A DNA stretch of 64,000 nucleotides, from NCBI GenBank assembly GCA_002412715.1, contig DHVP01000036.1, forward strand, positions 1 through 64,000. Direction: 5' to 3'. A model generated the notes under the pieces. It did no database searches, was not told where the DNA came from, and saw only the letters and a program-made list of their open reading frames with translations. How positions within the stretch are numbered: the stretch's first letter is position 1; every line of letters begins with the position of its first letter. The stretch comes from Deltaproteobacteria bacterium UBA5205 (GTDB lineage Bacteria > Desulfobacterota > Syntrophorhabdia > Syntrophorhabdales > Syntrophorhabdaceae). Both the position numbers and the translations under genes were made by a program. Shown here piece by piece: positions 42,801-50,867 of this stretch.

Positions 42801-45696
42801 GCGAAGGATCACGGGGGGCTTCTATGCCTTCGAACACGCCACGGAGACGAAAGAGATAGCAGAACACTGCGCGGGGAAGACAGCCGAAAACGGCATCCTT
42901 TACTGTGAGGGGAAGGCCCCCGCCGCGGGAAGGATCGTCATAGAGGCACAGGTGAAGGACAGGCTGGGAAACCTTTCGGTGACGAACCGTGAAGCGACCG
43001 TGTACGGCAGGGAGGATACATGGTACGAGGCGCGCAATGACGACCGCGTCGACCTTATCCCTCTGCGCCGCTTCGTTGAACCGGGCGAGTCGATGAGTTT
43101 CCAGGTACGGATGCCCTTTCGGGATGCCACCGCCCTTGTTACGGTTGAACGTGAGGGCGTGATGGATGCCTATATCAAGAAGGTGACGCGTGACAATCCT
43201 GTTATAGAGATCCCTGTCAAAGCCACTTATGTGCCCAACGTTTTCGTCTCGGCCCTGCTGGTAAGGGGAAGAGTCTCGGGCTCACCGCCGACTGCCACCT
43301 TTGACCCCGGAAAACCGGCATACAAGCTCGGTATAGCGGAGGTCAGGGTTGGCTGGAAGCCCCACGCGCTGAAGGTCAAGGTCGATACGCACAAGAAGGC
43401 TTATTCCGTGCGGGAGGCCGTCAAGGCCCACATCGAGGTGAGAACGCCGGCAGGGGGCGTGCCGCCGAAAGGTTCCGAAGCGGCAATAGCGGTTGTCGAT
43501 GAAGGGCTTCTCGAACTCAAGCCCAATGTAAGCTGGGGACTCCTCGAGTCGATGATGCGCAGGAAGTCCTATGAGATGTCAACGGCGACATCGCAGATGA
43601 TGGTCGTGGGAAAACGCCATTTCGGCCGCAAGGCCCTTCCCCATGGAGGCGGTGGAGGCAAGCAGTTGACGAGGGAGCTCTTCGATACGTTGGTCTTCTG
43701 GAAGGGTACAGTTGCGCTCGACGGCAACGGCGAAGCGGACATTGCCTTCAATCTCAACGATTCGCTCACATCATTCCGCGTTGTCGCCATAGCAAGCTCG
43801 GGGGCGGACCTTTTCGGCACCGGTGAGACAACGATCCGGACGACGCAGGATCTGATGCTCCTTCCGGGTCTCCCGGCCCTGGTCCGCGAAGGCGACCGCT
43901 TCACAGCGGGGTTTACGGTCCGCAATACCTCGGAGCGCGAGATGGATGTGGATGTGACTCTGAAAATTGCCGACGGTACCGGCGTGCGCTCTGCCGAACC
44001 TGCGAGAGCTACGGTCCCTGCCGGTCAGTCCCGCGAGGTGAACTGGCAGGTTGCGGTCCCCCATGGGTCGTCGAAGATCGATTACGATGTGGCAGCCGGC
44101 GAGAAGTCAGGCCGGGCGCGAGACACACTGAAGATAAGCCAGAAAGTGGTGCCGGCGGTAAGCCTCAAGGTTTACCAGGCCACCCTGGCACAGGTGAAAG
44201 ACGCCATGAAGATGGATGTCGAACGCCCCCATGACGCCCTGACGGGCCGCGGAGGCGTTGCGGTGACGATGCGGGCGAAGCTGGCCGAAGGGCTGCCGGG
44301 CGTTGTCGATTATATGCGCCGGTATCCGTATGTCTGTCTTGAACAAAAGACATCAAAGGCCGTTGCCTTGCGTGACCGCGAAATGTGGAAGGAACTTATG
44401 GGGCAGCTGCCTGCCTATCTCGATTCGGACGGTCTGGCGAAGTACTTCCCCGGCATGATGCGCGGAAGCGAGGTGCTGACGTCCTACCTTCTTTCCATAA
44501 GCAGCGAGGCGGGGTACGAGATACCGCAGAACATAAGGGTCAAGATGCTTCTGGGTCTCAAAGGATTCGTGGAGGGAAAGATCGCGCGATACTCGGCACT
44601 GCAGACCGCCGACCTTTCGATCAGGAAGATGGCCGCCGTTGCCGCCCTTGCAAGGTTTAACCAGGCCAATCCTCAACTTCTGACAACGATGGACATCGAG
44701 CCCAATCTATGGCCGACGTCGGCGGTGCTTGACTGGATCGACGTCTTGCGCCGTGTGGCAGGCATCTCCGACAGGGACAGGAGACTTCAGGCAGCAGGGC
44801 AGGTCTTGAGAAGCCGGCTCAATCTCCAGGGCACGACGATGGGTATTTCGACCGAGAAATCGGACCAACTCTGGTGGCTTATGGTGTCGACGGACCTCAA
44901 CTCGGCACGGACGCTGATGGCATCCATGGAATTCGAGACGTGGCGGGAGGACGTTCCCCGCATTGCCCGCGGTTTAGCGGGAAGAATGAAAAGGGGCCGG
45001 TGGGACACGACAACGGCAAATGCCTGGGGAGTTCTCGCCATGGAAAAGTTCTCCGGTAAGTATGAGGCAACGCCGGTCACGGGGGTTTCCTCGGCGTCGC
45101 TGGGGCAAAAACAGGAGGCCGTTAAATGGGCGGACAACTCAAAAGGCGGCGGCATGATGTTGCCCTGGCCGGCAAAGAAGAGTACTCTCAGCATCGATCA
45201 CCAGGGGAAGGGCAGACCCTGGGTCACGGTACAGAGCATTGCTGCCGTACCACTGAAAGCTGCCCTGTCATCAGGCTACACCATCAAGAAAACGATCGCT
45301 CCCGTGGAGCGCAAGAACCCCGACACATGGACGCGGGGCGATGTCATGCGCGTGAAACTCGAGATAGATGCCCGCTCCGACATGACCTGGGTGGTTGTAA
45401 ACGATCCCATACCGTCGGGCGCTGTTATCCTGGGAAGCGGTCTGGGACAGGACTCCGCCCTGCTGTCAAAACAGGGACGCCAGAGAGGGTGGGCCTGGGA
45501 GGCATATCGGGAAAGGAGCTTTGAGGCCCTGAGAGTATATTACGAATTCGTGCCGCAAGGAACGTGGACCGTGGAATACAGCGTGAGGCTCAACAACGAC
45601 GGTCTCTTTCAGATGCCCGGGACCCGCGTTGAAGCGCTTTATGCGCCGGAGATGTTCGGCGAAAGCCCGAACCGGCCGGTGGAGATCAGGAAATAA
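39892..45696 (+). CDS. Bacterial alpha-2-macroglobulin with thioester motif
   Basis: About 1934 residues, larger than E. coli YfhM (1653). A signal peptide ends near residue 24 (GNARGA); there is no lipobox Cys, so it is predicted to be a free periplasmic protein rather than the usual lipoprotein. Repeated MG beta-domains fill the protein; the thioester motif CLEQ has its Cys at 1482 in RRYPYVCLEQKTSKA, within the alpha-helical thioester domain; the C-terminal receptor-like domain follows. The protein traps proteases that attack the periplasm. GAGGAGGAAGGGGT is a strong ribosome site for ATG 39892. It is followed by pbpC after 3 bases, the conserved A2M-PBP1C pair. Confidence 0.92.
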   Translation: MLRKVVPVLFMLAMLVGFTGNARGAAVELFSPEGTVKDIRQVTARFTDQMVAFGDPRTADPFTVHCSEKGKGRWIDGKNWSFDFDRALPAGVGCTFTLKQNLKSLSGAAVTGRKTFSFNTGGPLVLETEPWEDGTEIEERQTFLFRLDAPATDASVMKSVSCSIEGIRERVGIRLVTGEERRQTLSALHVSKKKEENTVLFQCRQAFPPKARVKIIWGKGVMSKSGMATTKDQVLSYQARGPFTARLRCMKERPQGGCIPLSPMRLFFSAPILEKEARKITIGTDKKTGKETTWKAKTDREGDSDVTYVVFEGPFPEKSLLKVHIPENLKDISGRALSNANKFPLSVNTDTYPALAKFSDKFGVIESKEGALLPVTVRNIEEEIKTWLAREDGDPHQGKSSITPGPAGKTTAGRSDEKPAAIQGVKGSVYQAEGDQSIIEWLYKLDNSPRERSLLKGTKKGEAFSLPKPGGTKEFEVIGIPLREPGFYLVEIESLMLGKRLLEKPGPVYVPAAALVTNMAAHFKWGRESSLVFVTALDSGEPVPNASVTVRDCKGGLIWQGAADANGIARIGRRLPDAGSLPQCRRGKQEKDLYYEYSRVLSGITGGLFVFARSGKDMTFTHSSWDDGIESWRFNLPENYSDRKEALIAHTVFDRTLLRAGETVHMKHFVRQRTMDGLSVPANLKEIKEAVIVHVGSDEKYTLGLTWKNNGTADTIWKIPPAAKLGTYNVYLREAPAPGKRAEILDLSGSFRVEEFRVPLMRGLIRGPKEPAVNAGSIDLDVDLRYLSGGGASDHPVKIRAELQQRTVSIPDFDDFIFSAGSVRTGVERFDEGADRFRDDEDADGEEDTEGPRQETTDRFGQRKVRLKTIELNLDKNGTARTTLKDLPKADVPRDIVSELEFRDPNGEVQTTSTRVPLYPSLVQTGLYSSGDYLGDTLKYQVAVLDLKGKPVQGAEVKVKLYKRSTYTHRRRITGGFYAFEHATETKEIAEHCAGKTAENGILYCEGKAPAAGRIVIEAQVKDRLGNLSVTNREATVYGREDTWYEARNDDRVDLIPLRRFVEPGESMSFQVRMPFRDATALVTVEREGVMDAYIKKVTRDNPVIEIPVKATYVPNVFVSALLVRGRVSGSPPTATFDPGKPAYKLGIAEVRVGWKPHALKVKVDTHKKAYSVREAVKAHIEVRTPAGGVPPKGSEAAIAVVDEGLLELKPNVSWGLLESMMRRKSYEMSTATSQMMVVGKRHFGRKALPHGGGGGKQLTRELFDTLVFWKGTVALDGNGEADIAFNLNDSLTSFRVVAIASSGADLFGTGETTIRTTQDLMLLPGLPALVREGDRFTAGFTVRNTSEREMDVDVTLKIADGTGVRSAEPARATVPAGQSREVNWQVAVPHGSSKIDYDVAAGEKSGRARDTLKISQKVVPAVSLKVYQATLAQVKDAMKMDVERPHDALTGRGGVAVTMRAKLAEGLPGVVDYMRRYPYVCLEQKTSKAVALRDREMWKELMGQLPAYLDSDGLAKYFPGMMRGSEVLTSYLLSISSEAGYEIPQNIRVKMLLGLKGFVEGKIARYSALQTADLSIRKMAAVAALARFNQANPQLLTTMDIEPNLWPTSAVLDWIDVLRRVAGISDRDRRLQAAGQVLRSRLNLQGTTMGISTEKSDQLWWLMVSTDLNSARTLMASMEFETWREDVPRIARGLAGRMKRGRWDTTTANAWGVLAMEKFSGKYEATPVTGVSSASLGQKQEAVKWADNSKGGGMMLPWPAKKSTLSIDHQGKGRPWVTVQSIAAVPLKAALSSGYTIKKTIAPVERKNPDTWTRGDVMRVKLEIDARSDMTWVVVNDPIPSGAVILGSGLGQDSALLSKQGRQRGWAWEAYRERSFEALRVYYEFVPQGTWTVEYSVRLNNDGLFQMPGTRVEALYAPEMFGESPNRPVEIRK

Positions 45697-45699
45697 AAA

Positions 45700-47856
45700 A
45701 TGTCTTCAAAGTACCTGAAGGGTGTTCCCGGTATATGCGTGGTCGCCGTGCTGGCCCTGGTGTGTCTTGCCGGGGCGGGCACCCTCTTCGTGGCGCGATC
45801 GGTGAGGGATACGAAGATCCCCGCTTTTCAGAGTGTCAGGGCTTCCTACCGCGCCTCCGACGCGGTTCTTATGGATCGTCGCCAGGAAGTTATCCACACG
45901 CTGCGTACGGATGACACGGCCAGAAGGCTCGAATGGACACGTGTCGCCGACGTGTCGCCGTCGTTTCTGCAAACGGTGGTCCTGGTTGAGGACCGTCGTT
46001 TTTTCAGCCACAGGGGGGTCGACCCCCGCGCTTTTGCGTCCGCGTTCGCAAGGAATGTCACCTCCGGGAGGCTAAGGGGCGCCAGCACCATCTCGATGCA
46101 GGTGGCCTCCATCATCGATAAGACCCTGAAGCCGAAAAGGGCGAGGAGGGACCTGGGCCAGAAGTGGCGCCAGGTGCTCGCGGCAATAGCTCTGGAGAAG
46201 AACTGGAGTAAAGAGGAGATACTTGAGGCCTATATCAACCTCATATACTACCGCGGCGAACTTCAGGGCGTCAGGGCTGCATCGAAGGGACTGTTCGGAA
46301 AGGAACCCTCCGGCCTTACCCAACTGGAATCCTTTATCCTGGCATCACTTATCACATCGCCCAACGCAACGCGGGAAAGGGTGGCTCTGAGGTCGTGGCG
46401 CCTGGCACAGAAGACCGGGGTGCAGGTAACCCGTGACGATGTTGACCAGAAGACGGGTGAGGCGCTCTCTTCGGCATACAGCATCACCTCCGAGACGTCG
46501 GTGGCGCCTCACGTGGCGCGTATCGTCCTTACCCCGGGGTGCGCCAGGCAGGTCACGACCCTTGACGGGCGGCTGCAGAAGTTTGCCCTCCAAAGCCTGA
46601 GAAACAATCTTGCCTCACTGCGCAGCCGAAATGTTTCCGACGGGGCCGTCATGGTTGTCGATAATGTTACGGGTGATATCCTGGCGTATGTCGGCAACAG
46701 CGGGCGTACATCGAGCGCGGTCTGGATGGATGGTGTGCGGGCCAGACGGCAGGCAGGTTCGACGCTCAAGCCTTTCCTGTACGGGTTCGCCATCGAAAAG
46801 GGATATCTTACCGCCTCATCCATACTCGAAGATACGCCCCTTTCCATAATGACGCCGACGGGGCTCTATGTACCGCAAAATTATGACAATCAATTCCGGG
46901 GCAATGTCAGCGTAAGGACGGCTCTGGCATCGTCTCTCAATGTCCCCGCCGTCAAGACGCTTCTGGTGGCGGGCCTGGTGCCCTTCGTGGAGAGGCTTAA
47001 GGAACTGGGATTCAGGAGCATCACCGAGGAGCCTGAATTCTATGGGTTCTCCATCGCCCTGGGGTCGGCTGACATAGAACTCTATGAACTTGTCGGCGCC
47101 TATCGCACCCTGGCGCTGGGCGGGCGGCGAGGTGACATGAGGCTGGTCAAAGGGGAGACACCGTCGGCCCGTGTTCGTGTCATGGACGAAAAGGCCGCTT
47201 ATATCATCTCGCAGATACTCTCCGACAGGGAGTCCCGGGCGGTTACCTTCGGCCTTGAGAATCCCCTTTCGACCCGTTTCTGGACAGCGGTAAAGACAGG
47301 GACGAGCAAAGACATGCGCGACAACTGGTGTGTCGGTTTTTCGGGGCGTTATACCGTGGGGGTCTGGGTGGGAAACTTTTCGGGAGAACCCATGCATGAT
47401 GTGAGCGGTATAAGCGGCGCGGCGCCGATATGGCTCGAGGTGATGAACTTCCTTCACGCCGGTGTCCCCTCAAAGGCGCCGAAACGGCCCTCGGGAGTCA
47501 CCGTAGCGAAGGTGCGGTTTGAAAAGGATATGGAGCCTTCGCGCGAGGAATTCTTTCTCGAAGGCACACAGCCCGTCTCAACGGTGAGGGCACAGCAAAC
47601 CCATCAAAACGCCCGAATTATCTATCCGCGGGAGGGAACACTCATCACCATCGATCCTGATATTCCCGACGCCTTGCAGCGCGTTGCGCTTCGCTTTGAG
47701 CCACGGGCGGGACGGTTCAGGTGGGTCCTCAATGATACCGATGCGGGTTCCGACCTGCCGCTCTTCCTCTGGGAACCACGGCGCGGTAATTACACCCTTT
47801 CCATCGTCGATCACAGGGGGAGCGTGGTCGATTCAGTCAGTTTCGTCGTGCGGTAA
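45700..47856 (+). CDS. pbpC: Penicillin-binding protein 1C (bifunctional peptidoglycan synthase)
   Basis: A protein of 718 residues. One N-terminal membrane helix (about 9-32). The glycosyltransferase family 51 domain has the catalytic E97 in LVEDRRFFSHRGVD. The transpeptidase domain has S354 in GSTLKPF, SLN near 415 and KTGTSKD near 530. The C-terminal domain found only in PBP1C follows (about 630-718). It is paired with the alpha-2-macroglobulin gene, and the two are thought to guard and repair the wall after attack. The start lies three bases after the A2M stop, with the ribosome site inside the A2M end. Confidence 0.93.
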   Translation: MSSKYLKGVPGICVVAVLALVCLAGAGTLFVARSVRDTKIPAFQSVRASYRASDAVLMDRRQEVIHTLRTDDTARRLEWTRVADVSPSFLQTVVLVEDRRFFSHRGVDPRAFASAFARNVTSGRLRGASTISMQVASIIDKTLKPKRARRDLGQKWRQVLAAIALEKNWSKEEILEAYINLIYYRGELQGVRAASKGLFGKEPSGLTQLESFILASLITSPNATRERVALRSWRLAQKTGVQVTRDDVDQKTGEALSSAYSITSETSVAPHVARIVLTPGCARQVTTLDGRLQKFALQSLRNNLASLRSRNVSDGAVMVVDNVTGDILAYVGNSGRTSSAVWMDGVRARRQAGSTLKPFLYGFAIEKGYLTASSILEDTPLSIMTPTGLYVPQNYDNQFRGNVSVRTALASSLNVPAVKTLLVAGLVPFVERLKELGFRSITEEPEFYGFSIALGSADIELYELVGAYRTLALGGRRGDMRLVKGETPSARVRVMDEKAAYIISQILSDRESRAVTFGLENPLSTRFWTAVKTGTSKDMRDNWCVGFSGRYTVGVWVGNFSGEPMHDVSGISGAAPIWLEVMNFLHAGVPSKAPKRPSGVTVAKVRFEKDMEPSREEFFLEGTQPVSTVRAQQTHQNARIIYPREGTLITIDPDIPDALQRVALRFEPRAGRFRWVLNDTDAGSDLPLFLWEPRRGNYTLSIVDHRGSVVDSVSFVVR

Positions 47857-47905
47857 GGAATGGCTTCGATCCGATTTCCCGTATAATATCAAGGTATAAT
47901 TTCGC

Positions 47906-47934
47906 TTGACAGGTTTTTTTAATAGGAATACTAT
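47906..47934 (+). promoter_or_regulatory. Sigma-70 promoter of cspA
   Basis: A consensus TTGACA (47906-47911), 17 bases, TACTAT (47929-47934). The leader is about 44 bases, shorter than that of E. coli cspA, so it has no room for the long cold-sensing structure. Confidence 0.75.
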
Positions 47935-47984
47935 TGCTTAAAAGCACAACTGCTTAATATTATCACAGAAAGGAGTTGCGTGGC

Positions 47985-48185
47985 ATGCCATCAGGTAAGG
48001 TAAAATGGTTTAACGATTCCAAGGGTTACGGTTTCATCGAACAGGATGGCGGCGAAGATGTTTTCGTGCACTTCTCTGCAATTCAGGCGGATGGGTTCAA
48101 GTCGCTCAAGGCCGGCGAGAATGTGGAATTTGAGATCGTAACGGGGCCGAAGGGTCCGCAGGCGGCAAACGTAATGAAAACTTAA
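47985..48185 (+). CDS. cspA: Cold-shock-domain protein
   Basis: A protein of 66 residues. RNP1 (KGYGFIEQ) and RNP2 (DVFVHFSAI) motifs of the cold-shock domain are intact. Such proteins bind single-stranded RNA and DNA and melt RNA structure; not all are cold induced. ATG 47985 was chosen because GGAG is at the right distance. Twelve bases separate its stop from that of the convergent mazG gene. Confidence 0.95.
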   Translation: MPSGKVKWFNDSKGYGFIEQDGGEDVFVHFSAIQADGFKSLKAGENVEFEIVTGPKGPQAANVMKT

Positions 48186-48197
48186 TAAACGCAGGGG

Positions 48198-48953
48198 TCA
48201 CTCCGCTTTATCCTCCATAGACTTACTGTCATTCCAGAGCCGGTCCATCGTTTCGGCATCAGCGTCCCGAATATCGGTGTTGTTCTCGATATATCCGAAC
48301 CTCCTTATGAACTTGTCCGATGTGGCTCTCAGTGCATCTTCGGGATCTATCGACAGAAAACGCGCAATGTTGACGATCGTGAAAAGAAGATCACCCACCT
48401 CATCTCTGATGCGGTCAGTCCTGCCCGTCTTCTCTGCCTCTTTCAATTCGGCTATCTCCTCGTACATCTTGTCGTAGACATCATCGATCTTCTTCCAATC
48501 AAAGCCGACCTTTGCCGCCCGCCTGGTTATCACGTATGCCCGAAGGAGCGCGGGCATCGACGGGGGGATGTGTGCAAGGAGGGAATAGTCCTCTTTCTCC
48601 GCTCTCTTGAGTTCCTCCCATTTTACCTCGATGGGGGCGTCGAGAACCTGCTGCCTGAATACATGCGGATGGCGGTGATGCATCTTCCGGTAGACGTTTT
48701 CGATGACGTCCTCGATGGTGAAAGCGTCTCGTTCCTTGCATATCTGGGCAATGAATACGATATGAAAGAGAAGATCGCCAAGCTCTTCCTTCAGTTCATT
48801 CATATCTTCATTTTCGATGGCCTCTATTATCTCGTAGACCTCTTCCAGCATGAAGGTCTTGAATGCCGAGACCTTCTGTTTACGGTCCCAGGGGCATCCT
48901 TCATCGCTGCGGAGCTTCTCCATAAGAGCGACCAGTTTATCGAATGCTTCCAC
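48198..48953 (-). CDS. mazG: Nucleoside triphosphate pyrophosphohydrolase MazG
   Basis: A protein of 251 residues with two MazG domains: residues about 1-110 (GCPWDRKQKVSAFKTFMLEEVYEIIEAIENED, with EExxE metal ligands, and ELGDLLFHIVFIAQI) and about 140-235 (IAELKEAEKTG, DEVGDLLFTIVNIARF). It hydrolyses NTPs, clearing non-canonical nucleotides. It starts 14 bases after waaA and is the last gene of the lipid A operon. Confidence 0.95.
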   Translation of the reverse strand: MEAFDKLVALMEKLRSDEGCPWDRKQKVSAFKTFMLEEVYEIIEAIENEDMNELKEELGDLLFHIVFIAQICKERDAFTIEDVIENVYRKMHHRHPHVFRQQVLDAPIEVKWEELKRAEKEDYSLLAHIPPSMPALLRAYVITRRAAKVGFDWKKIDDVYDKMYEEIAELKEAEKTGRTDRIRDEVGDLLFTIVNIARFLSIDPEDALRATSDKFIRRFGYIENNTDIRDADAETMDRLWNDSKSMEDKAE

Positions 48954-48967
48954 TGTGAGTCTCCTGT

Positions 48968-50218
48968 TTATGACTTTTTTCTTTCGAGCACGTCCATGAT
49001 GATCCCTGCCGTCTCCTCCATAACGTGCCGCTGATCGGCGACGATGTCAAAACCGGCCTCTTGCGTGGAGCTGTACAGGGTGTCGTCATCGATGAGATTT
49101 GTGATGGCAAGGTGTATGTCGGTGCCATTCTCGACAAGAATTCCAGCCTTCCTGTCGAGAATGGCGCGTGCGATGTCCCTGAAGTTTTCGGTGAAGGGGC
49201 CGAAGAGTACGGGCGTACCGACGAAGAGGGGTTCGAGCATATTCTGACCGCCGTAGGGAGCAAGGGAACCTCCCACGAAGGCCGCCCGGCTTCTTGCGTA
49301 TATCCCCGCGAGATCGCCGACAGTGTCCACGACAACCAGTTCGGCGGTGTCATCCGCCCCGTCCATTATCTTTGAATAGCGGGCGGTCCGAAGCGTATTG
49401 GAAAGATCTTTTTCGATGGAGGTGGCAAGGTGCAGTTCTCTTGGCGCGATGAAATACCGGTAGCCGGGAAGGTCTTTTTTCAGGAGGGCTATCGCAGTAT
49501 AGATCTCTTCAAGCTCTTTTTCCTTTACGCTTCCGAAGGTGATGATCTTCTCACGTGTTGATGGGTCCCGCCGGCCTTCGGCTGCGGGGCGGTAGTACTT
49601 GATGTTGCCGGTGACAAAGACACGTTCGGGGTCCATGCCGATCGAGACAAAGCGCTGCCTGTGTTCTTCGGATTGCGCTATGACGGCGTCGATCCCGAGA
49701 AGCGCCGACTTCAGGAAGGGCGATAACCTCCGGTATGTCGCAAGGGTGCTGTCGGAGATCCGCCCATTCACGATGAGAATGGGAACACTTCGTTTTCCGG
49801 CTTCCCATATGAGGTTGGGCCAGATCTCGGTCTCTACGATAAGGATCACCGAGGGCCTGCGATAATCGAGAAACCTTGTGACGGAGAATCGAAGATCGAA
49901 GGGCATGGAGGCGACGGTCCTTCCCATCCGTACGCCCTGTTTGCTGTCCAGCATCTCCTTTGCGTAGGAGGTGTTCGTTGTAAATAGAAAATGATCAAGT
50001 GCCCCGGTTGCCGCCAGATAATCGGCGACACTCTGGGCGATAACCGCCTCCCCGATAGACGCCCCGTGTATCATACAGGCACCGGCCGATTGCACCCCTT
50101 CTGTCGCAGGGAAGAGGCGTTCGCGGAAGTTCTTCTTCATTTTTGTGTTGGTGAGACCTATCACCACAAAGACGGGAAGGGCGCACAAGGTAAGGAGGTT
50201 GTAGATTAGCTTCCACAT
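48968..50218 (-). CDS. waaA: 3-deoxy-D-manno-octulosonic acid transferase (Kdo transferase)
   Basis: A protein of 416 residues with an N-terminal membrane anchor (about 1-22). GASIGEAVIAQ near residue 49, the glycosyltransferase family 30 segment VETEIWPNLIWEA near 126, FVTGNIKYY near 210, and VGGSLAPYGGQNMLEPLFVGTPVLFGPF near 318-345 are typical. It adds Kdo to the lipid A precursor at the inner membrane. The start at 50218 overlaps the shifted-frame end of the acyltransferase gene by 13 bases. Also known as kdtA. Confidence 0.95.
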   Translation of the reverse strand: MWKLIYNLLTLCALPVFVVIGLTNTKMKKNFRERLFPATEGVQSAGACMIHGASIGEAVIAQSVADYLAATGALDHFLFTTNTSYAKEMLDSKQGVRMGRTVASMPFDLRFSVTRFLDYRRPSVILIVETEIWPNLIWEAGKRSVPILIVNGRISDSTLATYRRLSPFLKSALLGIDAVIAQSEEHRQRFVSIGMDPERVFVTGNIKYYRPAAEGRRDPSTREKIITFGSVKEKELEEIYTAIALLKKDLPGYRYFIAPRELHLATSIEKDLSNTLRTARYSKIMDGADDTAELVVVDTVGDLAGIYARSRAAFVGGSLAPYGGQNMLEPLFVGTPVLFGPFTENFRDIARAILDRKAGILVENGTDIHLAITNLIDDDTLYSSTQEAGFDIVADQRHVMEETAGIIMDVLERKKS

Positions 50219-50867
50219 GCCATTTCTTCGGCCTTGTCCGTCAATTTGATGAGCGTTGTTTCGAGTTCGACCCGCTTATTTTCGATTTCATCGGCGCTGA
50301 GATCAGACCCTACAGCGATAGGGTCGCCCCAGAGAAAGACAACCTTCGTAAAAGGGTAGGGGAGTATAAAACGGTCCCAGGAATGAAAGGTTTTTTTTTA
50401 CGCGCACCGTAGCTTACGGGTAGGAGTTGTTTGCCCGAGAGCCGTGCGAGCTCCACGATGCCTTTCTTGACCGCGAAGCGCGGTCCCTTGGGGCCGTCGG
50501 GGGTAATGGCGATATCTATAGTATCTCTGAGATCATGGAGAATCTCCCTCAAGGACGAAACGCTGCCCTTTCGGTAAGATCCCCTTACGGTACCGATCCC
50601 GAAAAACCCCACGATTCTGGCAATGAACTCGCCATCGCGGTGGCGGCTGATCAGCACCTTTCCGCCGCCGCCCTTTTTCGCGAAGGGCATCATGAGAAGC
50701 CTGCCGTGCCAGAAACAAACGATATAATTGAAGCGGCTGCCCCATCTTTCCTCCGGCGGGCGGTTGACGTGCTGGACGCGCAGGGTCAGCCTCAAAAGCG
50801 AGAGAAAGCCGAATAGCACAGGAGGCATGATATAGATCATCAGAAAAGACTTGATTTTCTTTTTCAT
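50206..50867 (-). CDS. Lysophospholipid acyltransferase-like protein (DUF374), frame broken at an A9 tract
   Basis: A one-membrane-segment protein of the LPLAT group: FWHGRLLMMPF, SRHRDGEFIARIVGFFGIGTVRGS and the DGPKGPRFAVKKG motif near residue 135 fit DUF374, often found between msbA and waaA. As written, the frame ends at 50310. At 50391-50399 (T9 on the plus strand, A9 in the gene) a shift of -1 joins RKKK to TFHSWDRFILPYPFTKVVF and so on to a stop at 50206-50208, giving a natural 220-residue protein ending with helical ELETTLIKLTDKAEEMA. Either slippage at the A-run restores it or one A was lost from the sequence. It starts on the last base of the msbA stop (TGATG). Confidence 0.85.
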
